This document shows positions 33,901 through 35,051 of a stretch of 35,051 bases of DNA, piece after piece. This stretch comes from an uncultured beta proteobacterium (GTDB taxonomy: Bacteria > Pseudomonadota > Gammaproteobacteria > Burkholderiales > Burkholderiaceae): the NCBI GenBank assembly GCA_903871735.1, contig CAIQHU010000136.1, positions 1 through 35,051 of the forward strand, written 5' to 3'. The notes beneath the pieces are model-generated. The model was not told where the DNA came from. It ran no database searches and was given only the letters and a program-made list of their open reading frames with translations. The position numbers and the translations under genes were made by a program. Every line of letters starts with the position of its first letter. Positions within the stretch are counted from its first letter, which is position 1.

Positions 33901-34884
33901 TCAATCTACTTTTTGAAGCCTACCCTCTTTAACCAGTTTGGCCCAGCGCTGAACGTCGGTTAAATACCATTTTTCGAATTCAGATCCTGGACCTGGCAGA
34001 GGTGAAGCGGCAACTGCGTCGAGCCGATCTTTAACTGCATCGGATTTTAGAGCTTGCAAAACTGCCTTTTCGACTATTTTTAAAGCTTCATCTGGCACAG
34101 CAGCTGGCGCAAAAAAACCGAACCAAGTCCCGAACTCAAATCCTGGATAGCCCTGTTCAGCAAAGGTTGGCACATTCGGTAGTAATTTTGAGCGCTTACT
34201 CGAAGTAATTGCGAGGGCCCTCACCATGCCACCTTTGGCTTGTGGTAGGGATGAGCCCATCACATCAGTGAGGACCGTAATACGTCCAGCAATTAAGTCG
34301 GGATATACCGCGCCACTGCCCTTATAGGGGATATGTGTCATTTCAATACCACTGGCTGATTTAAACAGTTCGCCAACTAAATGACTACCGGTATTATTGC
34401 CAGACGATCCAAAACTTGCTTGAATACGGTTTGCTTTCACAGCACTAACAAATTCGCCAAGATTTTTAAAGGGAGAGTCGTTTGAAACCAGCATCAGACT
34501 AGGAATAGACGCCACACCTGCAACGGCTTTTAAATCCTTAGTCGGATCAAAATTGAGCTTTGCCAAGCTTGGGCTGGTAGATAGGCTAACAGATGCAAAT
34601 AGAAATGTATGTCCATCAGGCTTAGCCAATTTGGCCACATATTCAGCCCCAATATTTCCTCCAGCTCCAGGCTTGAGTTCTGGCAAAACAGTTTGCCCAA
34701 TAACTTTGCCCATTTCATCGGCAATTACGCGTCCAAGAACATCTGCTGAACCACCTGCAGCGTAGGGGATAATCATGACTAATGGTCTAGTTGGGAAGTT
34801 TGTAGCGCTAGCGAGGTTACAAAAAATAGTGATCAGACTAAAAAAAATGATGGATAGTCTATTGGCTCGACAAAATCGTGTCAT
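33901..34884 (-). CDS. Bug/TctC-family periplasmic solute receptor
   Basis: This is a 327-residue receptor with a signal peptide (hydrophobic core about residues 10-24, cleavage near LASA) and the family segments FPTRPLVMIIPYAAGGSADVLGR, LKPGAGGNIG, KPDGHTFL, HIPYKGSGAVYPDLIAGR and LPNVPTFAEQGYPGFE. It is convergent with the gamma-glutamyltransferase-family gene, 61 bp apart with no clear terminator between. Its upstream side borders the window end, so its true partners may lie beyond. The ligand is unknown. Confidence 0.9.
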   Translation of the reverse strand: MTRFCRANRLSIIFFSLITIFCNLASATNFPTRPLVMIIPYAAGGSADVLGRVIADEMGKVIGQTVLPELKPGAGGNIGAEYVAKLAKPDGHTFLFASVSLSTSPSLAKLNFDPTKDLKAVAGVASIPSLMLVSNDSPFKNLGEFVSAVKANRIQASFGSSGNNTGSHLVGELFKSASGIEMTHIPYKGSGAVYPDLIAGRITVLTDVMGSSLPQAKGGMVRALAITSSKRSKLLPNVPTFAEQGYPGFEFGTWFGFFAPAAVPDEALKIVEKAVLQALKSDAVKDRLDAVAASPLPGPGSEFEKWYLTDVQRWAKLVKEGRLQKVD

Positions 34885-35051
34885 AGGGTGCTTTCAGTTA
34901 AAAAGAGAATTGATTAATAATGCTAGTTGCAAATAAGTCTTAATTTACCATTTTTTGGCAAAAAGGTGGGATTTGCAAACTTTTAAAGTGTTCAAATTGT
35001 GTGCGTTTTGCACCAAATGATTACTATTTTTTCATGAAAGTGAAATATCAC
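34885..35051. promoter_or_regulatory. Upstream region of the last Bug gene with repeated TTGCAAA-like motifs
   Basis: TTGCAAA appears at 34927-34933 and 34973-34979, with related TTGCACC at 35008-35014. A perfect palindrome TTTCATGAAA lies at 35030-35039. These could be regulator sites. The last 18 bases also read as an open frame from ATG at 35034, possibly the start of a divergent gene, but too short to judge. Confidence 0.3.

Noticed and set aside
35034..35051. Start of a divergent gene at the window end (ATG followed by five open codons)
   Set aside because: Six codons and no ribosome binding site are not enough to call a gene.

Overview
The window looks like bacterial chromosome from a low-GC Burkholderiales member, possibly Polynucleobacter-like. 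This rests on five intact Bug/TctC-type periplasmic solute receptors plus one decayed copy, a family expanded mainly in Burkholderiales, and on the AT-rich base composition. The genus is an inference. I see no rRNA, tRNA, CRISPR array, insertion sequence or phage gene. Apart from a CzcCBA-type metal pump, an Lrp/AsnC regulator and a cysteine-desulfhydrase-like enzyme, almost everything is accessory carbon catabolism.

Layout. (1) 1-3422, plus strand: the 3' part of an acyl-CoA-dehydrogenase-fold flavin monooxygenase, a two-gene thiamine-diphosphate decarboxylase resembling sulfopyruvate decarboxylase ComD/ComE, and a lipoprotein alpha/beta hydrolase. (2) 15161 down to 3425, minus strand: a co-directional array of eleven genes. 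In transcription order these are acyl-CoA dehydrogenase, CaiB/BaiF CoA-transferase, MmgE/PrpD protein, Bug receptor, mandelate-racemase-type enolase-superfamily enzyme, Bug receptor, then a tight five-gene operon: VOC protein, FAD hydroxylase, alpha/beta hydrolase, aconitase-family large and small subunits. (3) 15162-17643: a divergent intergenic region, a plus-strand Bug gene with a strong terminator, then a gene graveyard. There a Bug pseudogene (frameshift, nonsense codon, lost 3' end) abuts the 5' remnant of a cupin gene on the opposite strand. (4) 18018-23913: a CzcC-CzcB-CzcA heavy-metal RND operon. (5) 24157-29291: a hotdog thioesterase, convergent with a minus-strand operon (quinone-oxidoreductase-like MDR, PaaI thioesterase, acyl-CoA ligase, Cds1-like PLP enzyme), which is divergent from an Lrp/AsnC regulator. 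(6) 29517-33839: a Bug receptor, UbiD decarboxylase and gamma-glutamyltransferase-family protein on the plus strand, then a convergent Bug gene whose upstream region ends the window.

How it may work together (inference). Bug proteins capture small carboxylates in the periplasm. The adjoining enzymes (hydroxylase, hydrolases, aconitase-like hydratase, CoA-transferase plus dehydrogenase, UbiD decarboxylase) look like separate short peripheral routes feeding central metabolism. None of the substrates can be named from sequence. The most unusual points are the aconitase-type small subunit that lacks the usual Ser-Ser-Arg-Glu-His active-site signature although it sits in an apparently functional catabolic operon, and the fused remnants of two convergent genes near 16768.
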